From contig NC_135773.1 in the NCBI RefSeq assembly GCF_028453695.1, positions 22,369,782-22,433,781 of the forward strand: a DNA stretch of 64,000 nt, written 5' to 3'. Both the position numbers and the translations under genes were made by a program. The first letter of the stretch is position 1, and each line of letters starts with the position of its first letter. A model generated the notes under the pieces. The model saw nothing but the letters and a program-made list of their open reading frames with translations, was not told the DNA's origin and searched no databases. Shown piece after piece: positions 37,702 through 49,030 of the stretch. Source of the stretch: Augochlora pura. Its lineage: Eukaryota > Arthropoda > Insecta > Hymenoptera > Halictidae.

Positions 37702-37803
37702 GTAACTACCGTGCCGGACGAGGGTGAGCACAGTTTCAAGATGCCCAGGGCTTCCGTGGTGCACATGACGTCGACAGCGACGAGGCCGCAGCACATGTCG
37801 CAG
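37702..37803 (+). CDS. Transporter exon 1 in window (N-terminus, cytoplasmic)
   Basis: The exon follows a strong acceptor (pyrimidine-rich tract ending TTGTTGCAG) and ends before GTATTT. The first ATG is at 37741, with A at -3 and an aag context, giving MPRASVVHMTSTATRPQHMSQ (21 residues), in phase 0 with the next exon. The 13 codons between the acceptor and this ATG are also open (VTTVPDEGEHSFK) and have mostly G or C third positions, so translation may begin in an upstream exon that I could not identify. At least one upstream exon must exist. The segment is short, hydrophilic and expected to be cytoplasmic. Confidence 0.8.
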
Positions 37804-38102
37804 GTATTTTTATATTTTATTTCAGGTGTTTCATTTAAGTAGTTCAATTCGTTTCGCAGCATTCCGTTGTGTCGAATAAAATAGCGAATTTGTTACTACT
37901 TGTAAACTGATCGTTGAATCGAGTACTTGTAATTCATTTATTACTGGGAGATGTATTCGCATGCATCGTGCATATATTTTGCTTAACCCTTTGCACGATA
38001 ACGTATTAAATATCAATATTAACATCAGTATTAAATATCAATATCATTAATTTCTCTTAAATCGAAATCAAATTTCATTCTTCTGTCCTCAAAGTTTAGA
38101 AA

Positions 38103-38345
38103 TCAACCCTTTGCACACGAGTGATGGACTCTGACGCACCACTAAAATTATATACAAAATAATATTTTGTAACAATAAGGTTTAGATTAAAAAAATTATC
38201 AAGTATAATAAAACTGTTGGCAGGAGTCACAAGAATAAATATTGTATGCATAAAAATTGATTCTGTTAAATAGAATGGAAATATCAGAAGTCAGAAAAAT
38301 CATTTCAGATTTACAGTTGAAGTGGCTCCGAGCGCAAAGGGTTAA
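38103..38345. mobile_element. TTAA element, family A, in intron 1
   Basis: Left TCAACCCTTTGCACACGAGT, right GTGGCTCCGAGCGCAAAGGG then TTAA. 243 bp. Confidence 0.85.
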
Positions 38346-39851
38346 AGTATTAAAGTAAAAGAAAAAAAAGATATTAAAAACAAATAAGCGCTAATCAACG
38401 CAGCGTGAAAGGATAAGCATAAAGGGTAGGGGTTAAGGTAGCGCAAGGGGTTAAAGATCACCTTCGTTCAAATATTCCAATCAAAGTTGCGACCATCGCG
38501 ACTAAAGAACTACAGTATCCCGTGTCACCAGAGTGCATCACGTGACATCTCGTCTTAGGGTTATTCGAGGCCTCGCCGACACGATTGTAAATTAAAGCAG
38601 CACGCCGAACGCGATCTCGTCCGCGATGGTAATTATTAGCCGGGTTGTATTTCGCCGACTGGATCGGTGGGGAGGGGAGGGGAGGGCGATTTGCATTCCC
38701 CGGTGTAGCCGCGCGTGTACCTGCCGATTCCCGAATAATCCAAATCCAGCAAGCCGAGCGAGTCTTTCCTTCTTGGCATAGGTCCATATTGATATGCAAA
38801 TACCGAAGATAGCTGCGAGCTTAATTGAGTGGTCCGGCTTAAAATGCATATCGAGCGTCCGGCCGGCCTCTCGACTTAAGCTCCCTCCCTCCCCTTTTCG
38901 TCCCCCGCCCCGCCCCGATGGCCACCCACCGTTTCTGCTTGTATTTTTCATAGAGACGCGCTGCTCGGCGGAGGCTGACCATTTTCATAATACGCGAGCA
39001 CTTTCGAAGCTCCCCGACCGCCTCTCTTCTCCGTCATTTTTCTTCCTTCCTTCATTTCTTCCCTTTTCTCCGCTCTTTCCGCTTTTCCTTTTTTCTTTCT
39101 TTTCCTCTCTACCTCTCTTTTCCTCTTCTACTCTCTTTTCCTCTCTTTTCCTCCCTTTCCTCTCTTCCTTCCTTCCCGGCGTCGTTCTCCTTTCGCTTAA
39201 GGCCGGCCAACAGTTTTAAGCTAATGGCTCTCTCGGTTAACTTCGACCTAACTCAGGCACATCCTTTCCCGGCGCGGCTCGGCGCAAACGAGCTTTTAAC
39301 GTCGCGATCCGGCCAGAAGAAACGCGCGCGGGATACCAGCGCGCTGCTCGGGCGCGAGAGACCGCGGACCCGGCCGAGAAATTCATGTTCTCTCTCTCTC
39401 TCTCTCTCTGGGCACCGACCGGGAGATCGCGTTCGCTTGAATTTTCAGTGTTTCGCCGGCGGGCGCTGTTTGCACGAGCCATCGTCCCTCGTTTCCGTTC
39501 CTCTCTTTGGCCGGCCGTGATATTTAAGACGCTTTACGGGGACGGTATCCCGTGGCCCGATGAATCCATGCCGCGATAATTGGCGGAGATAGAGAGCGAG
39601 CCGTGTGTCGGCCTTGTTGCTCGCTCGCACGAGTTTTCCTCGACGATGGCGCGAGCCGCGAGCACATGGGGATTCTATGGCAGCGAACACCTTGAAAGTT
39701 ATTTCTTTCGCTCTGGTTGAAATAGAAATCTGATTTCTTGGTGTTTAACATTATTTTTACCAAACGATAGCAAAAGACCGTTTTCAAATTTTATTTCAAA
39801 TAATATATATGGTATATTATTTCAGAGCAACGTAGTCTCGAGTGCAAAGGG

Positions 39852-39996
39852 TTAAATATTAAAGCTACGAGCAACACGTTTTGTTAGAAAGCATTGTCCT
39901 AGCAAGCACAGTTTTTATTTAACGCTTGGGACAAAGTTAATCTGTCGTACAACGAAAGTGTCACGGTGAACAGAGCGCTCGTACCGAAAGGGTTAA
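39852..39996. mobile_element. Right ends of families A and D, truncated
   Basis: A family A right end (GTCTCGAGTGCAAAGGG-TTAA, to 39855) is followed by a segment ending CGCTCGTACCGAAAGGG-TTAA (39996), the family D right end. Left partners are not evident. Confidence 0.5.
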
Positions 39997-40004
39997 AAAT
40001 GTTA

Positions 40005-40032
40005 AGCTATACCATAAGTTTATGGTATAGCT
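40005..40032. repeat. 28-nt near-perfect palindrome
   Basis: AGCTATACCATAA and TTATGGTATAGCT are perfect 13-bp arms around a 2-nt centre. Confidence 0.9.
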
Positions 40033-40917
40033 ATATTTATCTTTTGACATTTTAAGGGTTTAATACGATTTTCATTGAAAATTGCGAGAACTTAGGAATT
40101 GTGGCGAACCTATTGGGAAAAGTTAACAATGTGCCACGCTTTTATTGTTCCCGGCGGATCTAACAGCATTGTTTGCACGCTGGAACAAACCGCGCGCGGC
40201 GCGATACAAATCCGTTTAACCCGATCGCGAAGGTGCGAATTAGATTTCAGTAGACATTATCGAGCGCGGTTCGCGCGTCAAAGCGCGGAATCGTGTTCGG
40301 TGATAATTACCGGGGTCTGTTCGCGCTGCTTCCAACTTTGACACGTTGTCCATTATGCGCCGATTAGTCGTCGCAAGACGGCTAGGATAATCGCATTCGT
40401 CGTTCGCGCAGCAACACGGTGTCCGTGTTTCTCCGTTGTCTAGAAGCTGAATAGCCTTGTTGCAACAGCCCCGAACAACGCGCGGCTTGGCTCGTTTATC
40501 GCTGCCAACTCTGTCGAGCTCTGTTTGCCTCCCCCGTTGTTACGTCCAAATAATGCGGGTTTCCCGCGCAAACGGGTAACACCGTGGAACTCGCGCGTAC
40601 GGTCGCGTTCGGCTTCGTGGCGTGCGCAAACGTTTGACGGACACGCGCGACGTGCCGCGACTGTAAACACTCCGCAGACGTCGTGCACGCGGTGCCCGGA
40701 GTCCCACCATCGAAAGGGTTAACGCGTTTGACCCGGGTCGATGGGACACCGCGTGGACGCAACCCTGTCAGCGTTTGTTCACTGTCAGGTGCGCATTGCC
40801 GTTGGTAGGCTTGGGTCGGGATTGGCTAACCAGCTGCAAAATTCGAAATCAAAGATTTTGACGCTAAAAAATTACAAGACTTCCTTTATTCTCTCTATCA
40901 TTTTTTTATGCTATGAC

Positions 40918-41460
40918 GTCCGATGGCTCCCCGTTGGTGCCATGCGAAAACTGTCGGGTAAATGCCGGTGGCTCCACGGTGGTGCCATGTGAAAAGTGTC
41001 GAGTAAATGCCGGTGGCTCCACGTTGGTGCCATGTAAAAAAACAGAGCGGTAAATGCCGGTGGCACCACGGTGGTGCCATGTAAAAACAGTGGGGTAAAT
41101 GCCGGTGGCACCCCGTTGGTGCCATGCGAAAACTGTCAGGTAAATGCCGGCGGCTCCACGGTGGTGCCATGTAAAAATTGTAAACACACGGGTAAATGCC
41201 GACGACTCCACGTTGGTGCCATGTAAAAAAACAGTACGGTAAATGCCGGTGTCACCACGGTGGTGCCATGTAAAAACAGTGGGGTAAATGCCGGTGGCAC
41301 CCCGTTGGTGCCATGTAAAAACTGAGGGGTAAATGCCGGTGGCACCCCGTTGGTGCCATGCGAAAACTGTCGGGTAAATGCCGATGGCTCCACGGTGGTG
41401 CCATGTAAAAATTGTCGGGTAAATGTCGATGGCTCTACTGTGGTGCCACGCGAAAACTGA
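40918..41460. repeat. Minisatellite, about 44-bp unit, 12 copies
   Basis: Each unit contains GGTAAATGCCGGTGGC followed by (A/T)CCACGGTGGTGCCATG. In several units GGCACCAC-G-GTGGTGCC is a perfect 8-bp stem. The overlapping minus-strand ORFs, all repeating HGTT/AFT-type peptides, are products of the array. Confidence 0.95.
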
Positions 41461-42253
41461 ACGAAAGTTAATATTGCGTGTTCTATTTAATTAACAGTAA
41501 ATTACAGACGTACTTTGTGTTTTCATAAAAGCCCGCGCCTTTCGACAATGAAAAAGAAGACACAATTATACGTGATGTGGACATCTTGTTCACGCAAAAT
41601 CTAGATTAGACGCGCGAACGGCATAGCGTTAACATAATTCCAATCCTGTGAAAATATACCATCGTGAAACGTTACTTACGTCGAGCCGGCGGTGAAATCT
41701 CAAAGCACCGATTAAAACCGACAGATCACGCTCCACCGTTATAAATATCTCGCAACGTCTGTCAACTTGCTAAATCAAATCGGACCGGCGATTCATCGCG
41801 ATAGGTAGACGCGTACAATGGTTAACAATTTACAACAGCGCAGAGAGCGCCTGTCAGAGAGAAAGAGAGAGAGAGAGAGCGTAAACCGCGTCCCGCTGAC
41901 TCACGTCGCCGCTTCATCTTTGGCGCGCCGCCGATCCCGGGCTTTGTATTCAAGTTATAGCGCGAGATAAACGTGTAGAACGATTGTTTCCCTAGAACCA
42001 TGATTAACGCGTTGGCGTCTCTCTTCGCCGCGAGATATGTCCTTGCCCGCAAGGACCTGCAAAGTATTGTATGTAAACCGACCGCGAGCTGGTTCTTTAC
42101 TCATCGTTCGCCATTTAGGATCGTTCGTTCTACGATTTGTATGGCGCGTTTGCATACGATTATCCGATAATAGGAAACATTTTTTTCGAGGGATAATAAG
42201 TCTGTTGCTTCTTCGCGCCGGGAGAAGGGTTAATCTTGGAGCAAGTTGCGATC

Positions 42254-42796
42254 TTAATTCTTCGCACTCGAGTGGTGACTCGGAGACACTGCTAAAATTG
42301 TTCCATCGCGTCTCAAGACAATCTTTATAACAATAAAGTTTAGATTCAATAAATTGTTAAGCAATGAAACTGTTGGCAAGAGAGATAATTTTGTATGCAT
42401 TTTCTGTGCATTTTATTGCATAGAATAGAAATACTTCTGAGCCGTTACTCTGTCACGTTGCTAAATAATTTCTGGGCTAACAAAGTTTACATTTAAAAAA
42501 ATTAAGGTTGTGCTATGTTGATACGAACGACAAGAATTAATTGCATAGTATGCACTTTTTTTATTAGGTCCTTGAATAAGTTCTCTCAAAAGTAGTTACT
42601 CCGTGCATGGAATTTTTAATGGTGTCTCATCGGCAAGATGATATCTTAAATTTTAAATAAATTATATTTCCCATTTATTCTGGGAAGAAAACAGCGAGAA
42701 CTTATTCAAGGTTCCGACATATAAAATGGAAATATTATGAGCCAGAGAAATTATTTCAGATTTCCAGCTAAAACGGCTTCGAGAGCAAAGGGTTAA
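42254..42796. mobile_element. TTAA element, family A, carrying a nested mariner-like element
   Basis: Left TTAATTCTTCGCACTCGAGT, right ACGGCTTCGAGAGCAAAGGG then TTAA. Its 543 bp are about twice the family size because of the insertion listed next. Confidence 0.7.
42562..42722. mobile_element. Mariner-type miniature element nested in family A
   Basis: CCTTGAATAAGTTCTC (42570-42585) and GAGAACTTATTCAAGG (42696-42711) are perfect inverted copies. The outer TATTAGG...-like end and TA flank resemble mariner termini. Edges are approximate. Confidence 0.55.
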
Positions 42797-42799
42797 CAT

Positions 42800-43800
42800 G
42801 TCCGGGTCTGCCAGCACTATAGAAACAATCGTCGGAGCGAGAGAAGTTGTCAGCGTCCCCGACTGCGCGTATACTTGAACCCGGCGTGTCGCAGCCTCGC
42901 GATAACGAATTGATACGTAATCGGATCGGGAAGCGTCGGGACGACCACGCGTCATTGTTTGCCAATCAGCTGGCGGCGGGCGAGAGAACGCGCGGCTGCC
43001 TAGGTAGCGTTACAGTTTTCGCGCGCGATCAGACCGAACAAGTAAAAACGCGGCCGATTGGAAAGCGGCACGCGACCCACGCATTATTGTTTGCAAACGG
43101 TTCGAGCGTGTCGCGCGCGCGCGAGCGAGGCAACGATGGAAAGGCTGGCAACGCGCGAGACGCGTTTAATCGCGCATAATACGCTCTCGTCCACCGAGCG
43201 ACCGCGCCGGTCGAGGTGGGGTGAACCCGAGATATTGAAAGTCTATGCAAATTTACGTGGGATCGGCGCCCGACGACTGTCTTTTCAAATTCCTTTAACC
43301 TAACGTAGGGAACTGTAACAGACGCGACACGTACTCTCCGAGCGCGGCAGCACCCCCCTTTTGCTCAGCGCGAAACAATCTGTCCGTGTGCGGGGCCGCC
43401 TCGATAAGGGCGCGCGCGGGGACCGTGTGCGCGATGGCCGGAGTTTAATATGAAATATCGACAGAAATTTTCCAGCAGGTGCGAGCGACACGGCTTTACG
43501 GATTCCGCGGGGAAGCTGCGCCGCCGTGTACACGCGACGCGTTCGACGTCGCATTTGCAATTTTTCTGAGGTCTTTCTCGGCCCCGGGCTCGCCGCCGCC
43601 GCGCTAGATTTATTGCACCGTCGTGTTCCCGCGTCCGGGAAATTGATTAACAATACCCGACTCAGGGGGACCCGGCTTCGTTCGCTTTGAATATCTTCGT
43701 TGTTTCGGAGACCGCGGAAACCACGTAGGAACTTGCGCGATGCACCGGAATGGTCTATCAATTCGACGCTGGTTTTAGCGATCTTCTTCCATACATCTTT
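42800..43800. other. CpG-rich single-copy block in intron 1, no gene recognised
   Basis: ORFs on both strands are Arg-rich and overlapping. CGCGCGCGCGAGCGAG near 43113 is a short alternating run. Confidence 0.4.
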
Positions 43801-44533
43801 TCTTCGAATTTATTTTAGTCGAATATTCGAACTGCGATCATTCATTAACCGCAATAAATTATTTCCTCTATTCGGTCAAATAAATCATTCGTGTTATTCT
43901 TTTAAATAAATTATTCGTGTTATTCTTTTAAGTAAATTATTCGTATTGTTCCATTAAATAAATTATTCGTATTATTCGTAGAACAAAATAATTCGTATTA
44001 TTCGTAAAATAGCATTGTTCATTGCACGCATAATTCAGAAGTAGAGAAAGCGATCGTTACGCCCAAAGAAGGAGCCCGCGTCAAGTTCCTGGACTGGAAA
44101 CATATTCCGCGATGGCTCCTGTCCAGCGGTGTCACAATCGCGTTAGGTGACCGTGGCCAATAATGTACCGAGCGAAAATTCAATTTCCACCAAGCCGTAA
44201 TTCAATGACCGACCAATTTCGCTCTCTTTCGCGTCGAATTAATACACTTATCCAGCGCGATAATTTATTTCATGCGACACACGACCCCGGCCGCGGCCGG
44301 TTCGCGCCAATTGCACAATAATTTCAGACACACCCTGCATTATCCGCTTATTACGGCTCGTAAATAATTCTTCCCGCGGGCTCGCGAGAGCCGAGCGGCG
44401 TTTCGGAAACGTATTCTCACGGACCGACCGGGAAAACTAAACCTCGACACGGATATTACAATTGTGATGTCATCTCTATTTCTTGGGTGTCAAACGCGGA
44501 TCTTGGTGTTCGTGATAGTGCGAACGGATTTGC

Positions 44534-44799
44534 GCAAAGTTCCTCGGAGAAGCGAAGAATTTCGAGTAAAAACGGAGATTTAAGACTGTTTAATAACGTG
44601 TCTTGTGAAATTAATAAACAGAATTTTTTTGTGCTGACGAATGAGTTGATTACTAGAAATTTGTTCAATATATATCGTTATTCTTTAACTCATTCGTCAG
44701 CACAAAAAAATTTGTTTATTAATCTCACAAGACATGTTATTAAACAGTCTTTAATCTCCATTTTTATTCGAAATTCTTCGCTTCTCCGAGGAACTTTGC
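44534..44799. repeat. Long inverted repeat, arms of about 113 bp
   Basis: Arms 44534-44647 and 44687-44799 are near-perfect reverse complements (outer end GCAAAGTTCCTCGGAGAAGC, inner end GACGAATGAGTT) around a 39-nt loop. It sits 13 bp from a family A element. No coding content. Confidence 0.93.
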
Positions 44800-44811
44800 G
44801 AAGTTGCGAAG

Positions 44812-45056
44812 TTAACCCTTCACACTCGAATTTGCACTAAAATTTTTCCCTCGCTAAAATAATCTTCAAACTAATGATATTTGAAAAAAAAGTATTAACG
44901 TTACAATATATAATGTTAAAAATAATAATAATAATATAATGTTACAAATAATTATATATGCATAAAATACACTTTGTCACGTATAATAAGATTACTATAA
45001 ACCAGACAAATTATTTTCGATTTAGAGATAAAATGGCTTCGATCGCAAAGGGTCAA
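44812..45056. mobile_element. TTAA element, family A
   Basis: Left TTAACCCTTCACACTCGAAT, right ATGGCTTCGATCGCAAAGGG then TCAA. 245 bp. Confidence 0.8.
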
Positions 45057-45261
45057 TACCAGGGTGTAGATTATTTTCAGTTCGGTTTCTGTAAGCCAGA
45101 AAATTATTTTAGATAAATGATTAAATTATTAAATATTTTATTATAAATAAAAATTATTTTAGATTTCCAGTTAAAATTCGAGTGCAAAGGGTTAATATCA
45201 GAGCGTAGGTTAAAATTATTTTAGATTTCCAGTTACAATGGCTCCGAATGCAAAGGGTTAA
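45057..45261. repeat. Two extra tandem copies of a family A right end
   Basis: After the element at 44812-45056, its right end is repeated twice more, ending at TTAA 45192-45195 and 45258-45261. Each copy has ATTATTTTAGATTTCCAGTT then a GAGTGCAAAGGG- or GAATGCAAAGGG-type terminus. Confidence 0.8.
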
Positions 45262-45997
45262 TAACAACCAATTATCTACCCATTTTTGTCGTTAGATTAT
45301 ATTGATTAATAATAGAAACATCCAGTTGAAAATCGAACGACAATTACCCGATATTCGTCCACAACAGGCTACACTGTTGTCAGAGATAAGAGAGCAGCCG
45401 GGAATCGACGAGCAAAACGACCCGAACGGTACGGTACGATCGACTTCGTCGCGTCATGCGAGTCGTAAATTACGAACATAGCGGATCGGTACATTGTGCA
45501 GTAATGGGCAGAAAATATTTTGTTCGCCGCGATAGGGTGCCGCGGGTAACTGTAAGTCCTCTGTACCGGGGCCCGTGCAGCTCGATAGAGATAACTCCGG
45601 GGACCGTGAAACACGATAGGGATCTCGCATCCTAGAGACCGAATGTAAATAACTGTAGGACACTGACATCCGATATACTTGCGATTCCGAGCCACTGAAA
45701 TGCGACACGGATGACCGACGGCCTATTAGGCCCGTAGCAGAGGACCTTAAGTCGGCCGGGCGACACTCGATACCCGTGTTTTGGAACCCGAGACCGGGGG
45801 ACTTGGGACTCACGGAATTTAGTAGCAAGGGTCAAGTACCCATCATTGGACCGGAGGGCCAATTAATTATCTGCGGCTGTTCGAAATGCCTTCGTACATC
45901 AACTTCCTAGTTTGGGGTCGTAGTTGCAGTTAACTTTTTCTCGCGAAAACTATACGATTCGCGCGATTTTCGAGGTTTCCAAGGGCAAGCTTTGCGT

Positions 45998-46723
45998 TTA
46001 ACCCTTTCGGTACAAGCACCCCGCCGCGCCGAAAATTCGCACGCAGTCTGTCCTCTTTTATGTAAAGATTGTCCTAAGCATTAAGTAAAAATTTTGTTTA
46101 ACCCCTTGCGCTATAACAACGAGTCAGACTCGTGGTGAAGATTTTATCACTAAACGAACCGGCATTTTTCTATACCTAATCTTACCATAGAATCTTTGTC
46201 GGTAAAAAATAAGCTACGAGAAAAACGGAAAGTGGGAAATTGAATAATCGGATGATATTAGAATTTACAGAAAGTCAAATGACCGACAGAAATAACAATA
46301 AATGTAAGAATTAGAAAAGTAAATTTTCAAAAGGGGTCATTTAACCCCTCTTGGTACGTTTAGTGTTATGCAAGCTCTACTAAATATGAATATTATTAAT
46401 TTCTTCTACGTCGAAGTAAAAATAAATTCTACTGTCATCGAAGTATAGAAACGAAGGTAAACGAAGACAATACGGGAAACAAAAATTGTCTAATCCTGTT
46501 AGGAAAATTATTAAGTACGAATAAGTGCTAATCGTCACAGCATGAAAAGAGTGATAGTGCAAGGGGTTAATAATATAAAATGACGATTTCTAACAAAAGC
46601 GTTCCTCGTAGCTTAGAAATACCTGTATAAAATATTAAGAGACATTTATATAACAATTCTGTTATTTATATCCGACGTCGCATGGACGCCGGATATATCC
46701 GGCACTCGTACCGAAAGGGTTAA
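45998..46723. mobile_element. TTAA element, family D, carrying a nested family B element
   Basis: Left TTAACCCTTTCGGTACAAGC, right CCGGATATATCCGGCACTCG then TACCGAAAGGGTTAA. The 726 bp include a 473-bp insertion. Confidence 0.85.
46098..46570. mobile_element. TTAA element, family B, nested in family D
   Basis: Left TTAACCCCTTGCGCTATAAC with ACGAGTCAGACTCGT, right GATAGTGCAAGGGGTTAA. The uninterrupted copy at 54634-54918 shows the empty site. Confidence 0.88.
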
Positions 46724-46799
46724 AGACAAATTCAGAACTACGTCGATTACTTTCTCCATTTTATATTTTACTCTTTTCGTTGATATATTAATTGACGTC

Positions 46800-47870
46800 T
46801 CTTACTATACCAATGTCCAATGTACAATGACAGTTCTCGTATCAGTTCCCTTCTGTACAAGCCACATATTACACCATCATTTGTTTCACGGTATCTTGTC
46901 CCCGCTTTTCATCTCGTCTATTCCACTCGAGCCTCTCTCGCTCCAGCCTCGGATTCGCGAGCATCTCTATCCTCAACGAAACCTCTGGCGAGCGCTTTGA
47001 AAATATTCCGTCGAGTCGAATGTTCGAACGCAACGAGATGCCGACACACAACCGTCTCGACGAAAGATAAAAGGCTCTTGCGCGCGCGCGGGTAACTATA
47101 CTACTTTTGATTTCCGTCGATCTTCCGGCTGGGTTAGACTGTACGAGCCGCGTCCTCGCGCAGCTAGGTGAAATGGAGTATCTTGGCTGGCTGGTATCGG
47201 AAGCACTCGTCGCTGATTGAAAAGGCTCGAGCGACGATGCTCGAGCGACGATGCACGACGCCGCGCCGGAAGAGAGGACCCGCCGCGGATGCAACAGAAT
47301 ACGCGAACCCGTCGCCGGCGTTCCTCGCGTCGGAAATTCCATGGTCCCGTAATTTCGGGTCGGCGCACCATAAAATCGGTGGCCTCCGCGGACCAAGGGG
47401 AGGGGGGAGTGGGTAGACGGGTTAGAACTGGAGCACTCGACCATTGTCACGCGGCGGAATGTGTGCGCCCGATGCACGTGGCGCGCATCGGAACGATCGT
47501 TGCGGAGACGCGCACGCGAAATGTTTAGTATTCCTAGGGAAGGGTCGTGGGAGCAGCCTCTCTCTCTCTCGCTCTCTCTATCTCTCCGCTTTCAATTTGC
47601 GGCCGACAATTTGTCCGCCGGTTGCGGACCGCAATATGCGAGAGCACCGGCACTGATGTACGCGCCCGGTTGCATGCACGCGCTCACGGCGTTCCTCTGT
47701 GCTCGTCGATGAACGAATTCGTGGCTTCTCCGCGCCGGCCGGCCGACCTTTAACGTTCGATTCGCGGGGCGGGTTAATTGGAAACGGGGCCTGAGGATCG
47801 GTATGTTGTGCGACCTATGTTCCACCTTTCATATCTGTGGATTCGGATGATCCCTTTCAGGGTACTTTTT
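46800..47870. other. CpG-rich single-copy block in intron 1, no gene recognised
   Basis: Contains a short (CT)n at about 47558-47586. The 202-codon minus-strand ORF is Arg/Ser-rich with overlapping rivals and is not convincing. Confidence 0.4.
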
Positions 47871-47926
47871 ACATTAGCTTTTCGTGGCTTTGTAATTATG
47901 TTACGCAAATGCCATTTATATTGTTG

Positions 47927-48313
47927 TTTATTGTTATATGGTTATTTCAATTTATATCGTTACTTTGTTAATTGAACGAGCTAGAGTACCCTCTGGATCA
48001 TATTGGGTCGTTCGGAAAGTCGTTTCGTTTTTTTCTTGCTGGAAATGAAACACGATAGATTACTAAACAAAATCTATTGTAAAGAATGAAACAAAATTTT
48101 TAGCAAGCAAGACTTACTACATCAGTTGTCCAATTATATAATGATTATGCAGTTTGAGCGTGAAGTTGGCTGTGAAAAAATTAAGTCTTTTCTTGGGAAA
48201 AACGAAATTACTTTCCGAACAACCCAATATATTAGCTTATTTATTGTTATATGGTTATTTCAATTTATATTGTTACTTTGTTAATTGAACGAGCTAAAGT
48301 ACCCTTTGGATCG
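47927..48313. repeat. 73-bp direct duplication flanking a mariner-type element
   Basis: TTTATTGTTATATGGTTATT...CTCTGGATCA (47927-48000) recurs at about 48240-48312 with few changes. The mariner-type element lies between the copies. Confidence 0.85.
48001..48229. mobile_element. Mariner-type miniature element
   Basis: Terminal inverted repeats of about 32 bp (TATTGGGTCGTTCGGAAAGT... and its complement) with TA at the borders. The GTTCGGAAAGT core is typical of mariner termini. 229 bp, noncoding. Confidence 0.85.
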
Positions 48314-48376
48314 TAGAATCCAATAATAATTCAGTTGAAGAGCACGCAGTGCGCTGCTCTCTCAGCGCGATCCTTA

Positions 48377-48560
48377 TTAACCCTTTGCACTCTGAGGCAT
48401 AATAAAATTGTTCTGCCACGTTGCAATATAATTTCTATACTAACTAAGTTTTTAAAAAATTGTTCTGTCACGTTGCAAAATAATTTCTATACTAAGTTTT
48501 TAAAAAATTGTTTTGTCACATTGCAAAATAATTTCTATACTAACTAAGTTTTTAAAAAAT
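48377..48560. repeat. TTAA left end followed by three tandem units
   Basis: TTAACCCTTTGCACTCTGAG leads into three units of about 60 bp containing TTGTTCTGTCACGTTGCAAA and TAATTTCTATACTAACTAAG. No right end was found before exon 2. Confidence 0.75.
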
Positions 48561-48753
48561 TGTTAAAGGTTTGCTTTAAACGAAATTTTTGCTTTGAAAG
48601 AATCTGCTTTAAAAAAAAGTTTGCTTCAAAAAATTGTCAAAGAACGCTGTATCGTTTTTAAAAGCAACGTAACACAATTTTCAAATTTTCTGAAGAAAAA
48701 TTCGACGATACTGTTTCACGTAATACAGATAAAATTTGTTAATCTCTTTCTAG

Positions 48754-48884
48754 GTGTTAGCCACCCTGGCTCTGTCGATGGGAACACTGTCGTCGGGTCT
48801 GGCAAAGGGTTACACATCGCCCGCCTTGGATTCGATCCTGGACAACCAGCCTCCTCATCTGTATCAGCCAGCGAACGACACCTG
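48754..48884 (+). CDS. Transporter exon 2: membrane segment 1 and first outer loop
   Basis: The acceptor is TTTCTAG and the donor GTGAGT. Residues 22-64 plus two bases of codon 65 encode the first membrane segment (VLATLALSMGTLSSGLAKGY) with the family-typical GYTSPAL, followed by an outer loop with the sequon NDT (62-64). The exon ends in phase 2 and its TG joins the first base of the next exon to give Trp65. The outer loop is short, as in insect Tret1-type proteins, and unlike the long loop of many vertebrate GLUTs. Confidence 0.93.
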
Positions 48885-49030
48885 GTGAGTTTATATTAAA
48901 TATTAACCAACAATAATCACTGAAATTATATAATCGCACAAAATTATTAACAATAATCACTGACCAATGAAAAATAACAGAACCGAGAGATAAAACCGGC
49001 TCTCTACTGTGCGATGAAAAATGTATAAAG

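Larger units (their letters stand above)
37804..48753 (+). other. Intron 1 of the transporter (10.95 kb)
   Basis: Starts GTATTT and ends TTTCTAG. It contains several TTAA elements, a 44-bp minisatellite, a long hairpin and a mariner-type element (listed separately), plus CpG-rich stretches at about 38.5-39.8, 40.1-40.9, 42.8-43.8 and 46.9-47.9 kb in which I see no convincing exon. Confidence 0.85.

Noticed and set aside
40898..41393. Several overlapping minus-strand ORFs with repeating peptides
   Set aside because: A 44-bp unit cycles through all three frames, so open frames are a by-product of the minisatellite.
46869..47477. 202-codon minus-strand ORF
   Set aside because: CpG-rich single-copy DNA with rival ORFs in several frames and no recognisable motif.
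48803..48814. GCAAAGGGTTA string inside exon 2, like a TTAA-element right end
   Set aside because: It encodes AKGY of the conserved first membrane segment, so the resemblance is coincidental.
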